Source: Sulfurospirillum sp. UBA6810 (lineage in GTDB: Bacteria > Campylobacterota > Campylobacteria > Campylobacterales > Sulfurospirillaceae). Taken from it: a stretch of 15,774 bases of DNA. Positions 14,720 through 15,774 of this stretch are shown here, piece by piece; position 1 is the first letter of the stretch, and every line of letters begins with the position of its first letter. Location of the stretch: contig DKEY01000189.1 of the NCBI GenBank assembly GCA_002469305.1, forward strand, positions 810 through 16,583. The letters are read 5' to 3'. The translations under genes were made by a program, and so were the position numbers. The notes under the pieces were generated by a model that ran no database searches, was not told the origin of the DNA, and saw nothing but the letters and a program-made list of their open reading frames with translations.

Positions 14720-14736
14720 GAAATGATGAATGTTAA

Positions 14737-15618
14737 ATGTTAAATTATAAAAAAACTATATTACTTACTGGGGCTAGTGGATTTGTTGGTTCTTATTTTG
14801 TTACAAAGTATACTACGAAGTACGATATAAAAACTTTTAGCTTTTTAAAAGATGATTTTAAATCTTTACATGTAAAAGATATAGATGTTGTTTTTCATCT
14901 CTCAGCACTAGTACACCAGATGGGTGGAGCAAGTGATGCGGAGTATGAGAGAGTAAATGTTACTCAGACTTTGCAGCTAGCTGAGAGGGCAAAAGAGAGT
15001 GGTGCAGGGCAGTTTATCTTTATGAGCACTGTCAAAGTGTATGGAGAAGAGAGTGATATAGCTTATCATGAGAACTCTACATGTAAGCCACAAGATGAGT
15101 ATGGCAAAAGTAAGCTAAGAGCTGAAATAGAGTTACAAAAGCTAGCAGATGAGAGGTTTAAAGTAGCTATCATAAGAACACCTATCGTATATGGATATGG
15201 AGTGAAGGCAAATATAAAATCTCTTATAAATTTAGTAAAAAAAGTTCCTATTCTACCATTTGGTGGTATAGAAAACAAAAGAAGCATGGTGTATGTCGGG
15301 AATCTGTGTCATATGGTAGATGAAATTATCATGCAACAAAAATCTGGCATATTTTTGGCAAGTGATGATAAACCTCTGCGTACTTCAAGGCTTTGTGAAC
15401 TTATCGCGCAAAGTTTAGGCAAAAAAGTATATCTTCTTAAGCTCCCATTTTTTGAGAGTTTTTTACAGCTAGTAAAACCATCATTTTACAAAAGATTGTA
15501 TGGAGATTTACAAGTTGATAATACTCAAACCAAAGAGATGTTAAACTTACAAAATCCATATACTACAGAAGAAGGGATTTTATATATGATAAAAGGTGAA
15601 AAAATTGACAAGCAATAA
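14737..15618 (+). CDS. NAD-dependent epimerase/dehydratase (extended SDR), UDP-hexose 4-epimerase-like
   Basis: The 293-residue protein has the NAD-binding TGASGFVG loop at 11–18 (G12, G15, G18), VFHLSALVHQMGG, the catalytic serine region FMSTVKVYGEES, and the active-site pair Y122xxxK126 (YGKSK). The C-terminal part (SMVYVGNLCHMVDEII) resembles the substrate-binding domain of WbpV/Gne-type epimerases found beside initiating glycosyltransferases in O-antigen and pgl loci. The likely reaction is interconversion of UDP-GlcNAc and UDP-GalNAc or a related C4 epimerisation; substrate is inferred. At 293 residues it is slightly short for the family but shows no break. Upstream there is only a weak ribosome-binding site. 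Its last codons overlap the pglB start by 14 bases if that gene begins at TTG 15605. Confidence 0.88.
   Translation: MLNYKKTILLTGASGFVGSYFVTKYTTKYDIKTFSFLKDDFKSLHVKDIDVVFHLSALVHQMGGASDAEYERVNVTQTLQLAERAKESGAGQFIFMSTVKVYGEESDIAYHENSTCKPQDEYGKSKLRAEIELQKLADERFKVAIIRTPIVYGYGVKANIKSLINLVKKVPILPFGGIENKRSMVYVGNLCHMVDEIIMQQKSGIFLASDDKPLRTSRLCELIAQSLGKKVYLLKLPFFESFLQLVKPSFYKRLYGDLQVDNTQTKEMLNLQNPYTTEEGILYMIKGEKIDKQ
15593..15598 (+). promoter_or_regulatory. Ribosome-binding site favouring a TTG start for pglB
   Basis: AAGGTG lies 6 bases before TTG 15605 and about 27 bases before ATG 15626, with no other good site nearby. It favours the overlapping TTG start. Confidence 0.45.
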
Positions 15619-15774
15619 ACAAACAATGATTTATATGGCTTTAGCTTTTACTTTTAGTGTAGTTATAAGACTCATCTGGGTTTATCAGTTTGGTGGTACT
15701 GAAAGTTTTATGTGGAATAACCAATTTATGATAAACACAAATGATGGTTACTACTATGCTGAGGGTGCTAGAGA
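15605..15774 (+). CDS. pglB: Oligosaccharyltransferase PglB (STT3 family), 3'-partial
   Basis: Only the first ~57 codons are in the window. One membrane helix (about 8–29) is followed by WNNQFMINTNDGYYYAEGARD, nearly the same as the FNNQLMIISNDGYAFAEGARD segment of Campylobacter PglB as I recall it. The Asp of NDGY (residue 47 here) corresponds to the catalytic metal-binding Asp of PglB (D54 in C. jejuni, D56 in C. lari). PglB transfers a lipid-linked oligosaccharide to Asn in D/E-x-N-x-S/T sequons in the periplasm. The start is uncertain: TTG 15605 has a good AAGGTG site 6 bases upstream and overlaps the epimerase gene; ATG 15626 is an in-frame alternative. Identification is strong despite the short piece. 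Confidence 0.88.
   Translation, partial: MTSNKQTMIYMALAFTFSVVIRLIWVYQFGGTESFMWNNQFMINTNDGYYYAEGAR

Noticed and set aside
14646..14736. Internal promoter or terminator in the largest gap of the operon
   Set aside because: I see no convincing -10/-35 pair and no GC-rich stem followed by a T run; the stretch is explained mostly by the epimerase relic.
1..15774. tRNA, rRNA, CRISPR array, transposase or integrase
   Set aside because: No regularly spaced repeats, clover-leaf-like sequences, IS-type inverted repeats or recombinase-like proteins were seen on either strand.

Overview
The window is about 15.8 kb of AT-rich DNA with every gene on the + strand. Neighbouring genes overlap or nearly touch (ATGA, TAATG and TGATG junctions), so it reads as one long operon. 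The organism looks like a member of the Campylobacterota (epsilonproteobacteria), perhaps a Sulfurimonas-, Sulfuricurvum- or Arcobacter-like free-living form. The reasons are the legionaminic-acid gene order legG–ptmE–legF (compare Cj1328, Cj1329 and Cj1331 of Campylobacter jejuni), a PglB-type oligosaccharyltransferase at the right edge, and a poly-G contingency tract. I cannot name the genus from sequence alone.

Left half (1–8.7 kb): three enzymes for activated legionaminic acid, interleaved with unrelated accessory genes. legG (5' end outside the window) makes the 2-epimerised, UDP-free precursor, ptmE makes the GDP-sugar used early in the pathway, and legF activates the finished nine-carbon acid with CMP. 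Between and after them lie: a ~190-residue HEPN-like domain fused to the end of LegG; a 48-codon GC-rich small ORF; an ORF6N-domain gene; a one-polypeptide MNT nucleotidyltransferase–HEPN (MntA/HepT-like) protein; a truncated 74-codon ORF; and a 1,218-codon NACHT-like NTPase with a C-terminal restriction-endonuclease-like domain. Several of these are typical of toxin–antitoxin or anti-phage genes, all lodged without breaking translational coupling of the sugar operon.

Right half (8.7–15.8 kb): assembly and transfer of a surface or protein-linked glycan. It holds a sialyltransferase-like glycosyltransferase (a candidate legionaminic acid transferase), a Wzx flippase, a hexapeptide-repeat acetyltransferase switched off by a G11 tract, a Wzy-like polymerase, a GT4 and a GT2 glycosyltransferase, a relic of a sugar-nucleotide epimerase, an intact SDR epimerase, and the first ~57 codons of pglB.

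The main points for follow-up are the defence/TA cargo inside the legionaminic operon, a 16-bp direct repeat that brackets the MNT–HEPN gene and duplicates the last codons of ptmE, a dnaX-type A_AAA_AAG site near the end of the NACHT–nuclease gene whose -1 frame restores a longer C-terminus, and the G11 phase-variation tract. There is no gene-free stretch over 100 bases, and I saw no tRNA, rRNA, CRISPR array, insertion sequence, clear promoter or terminator.
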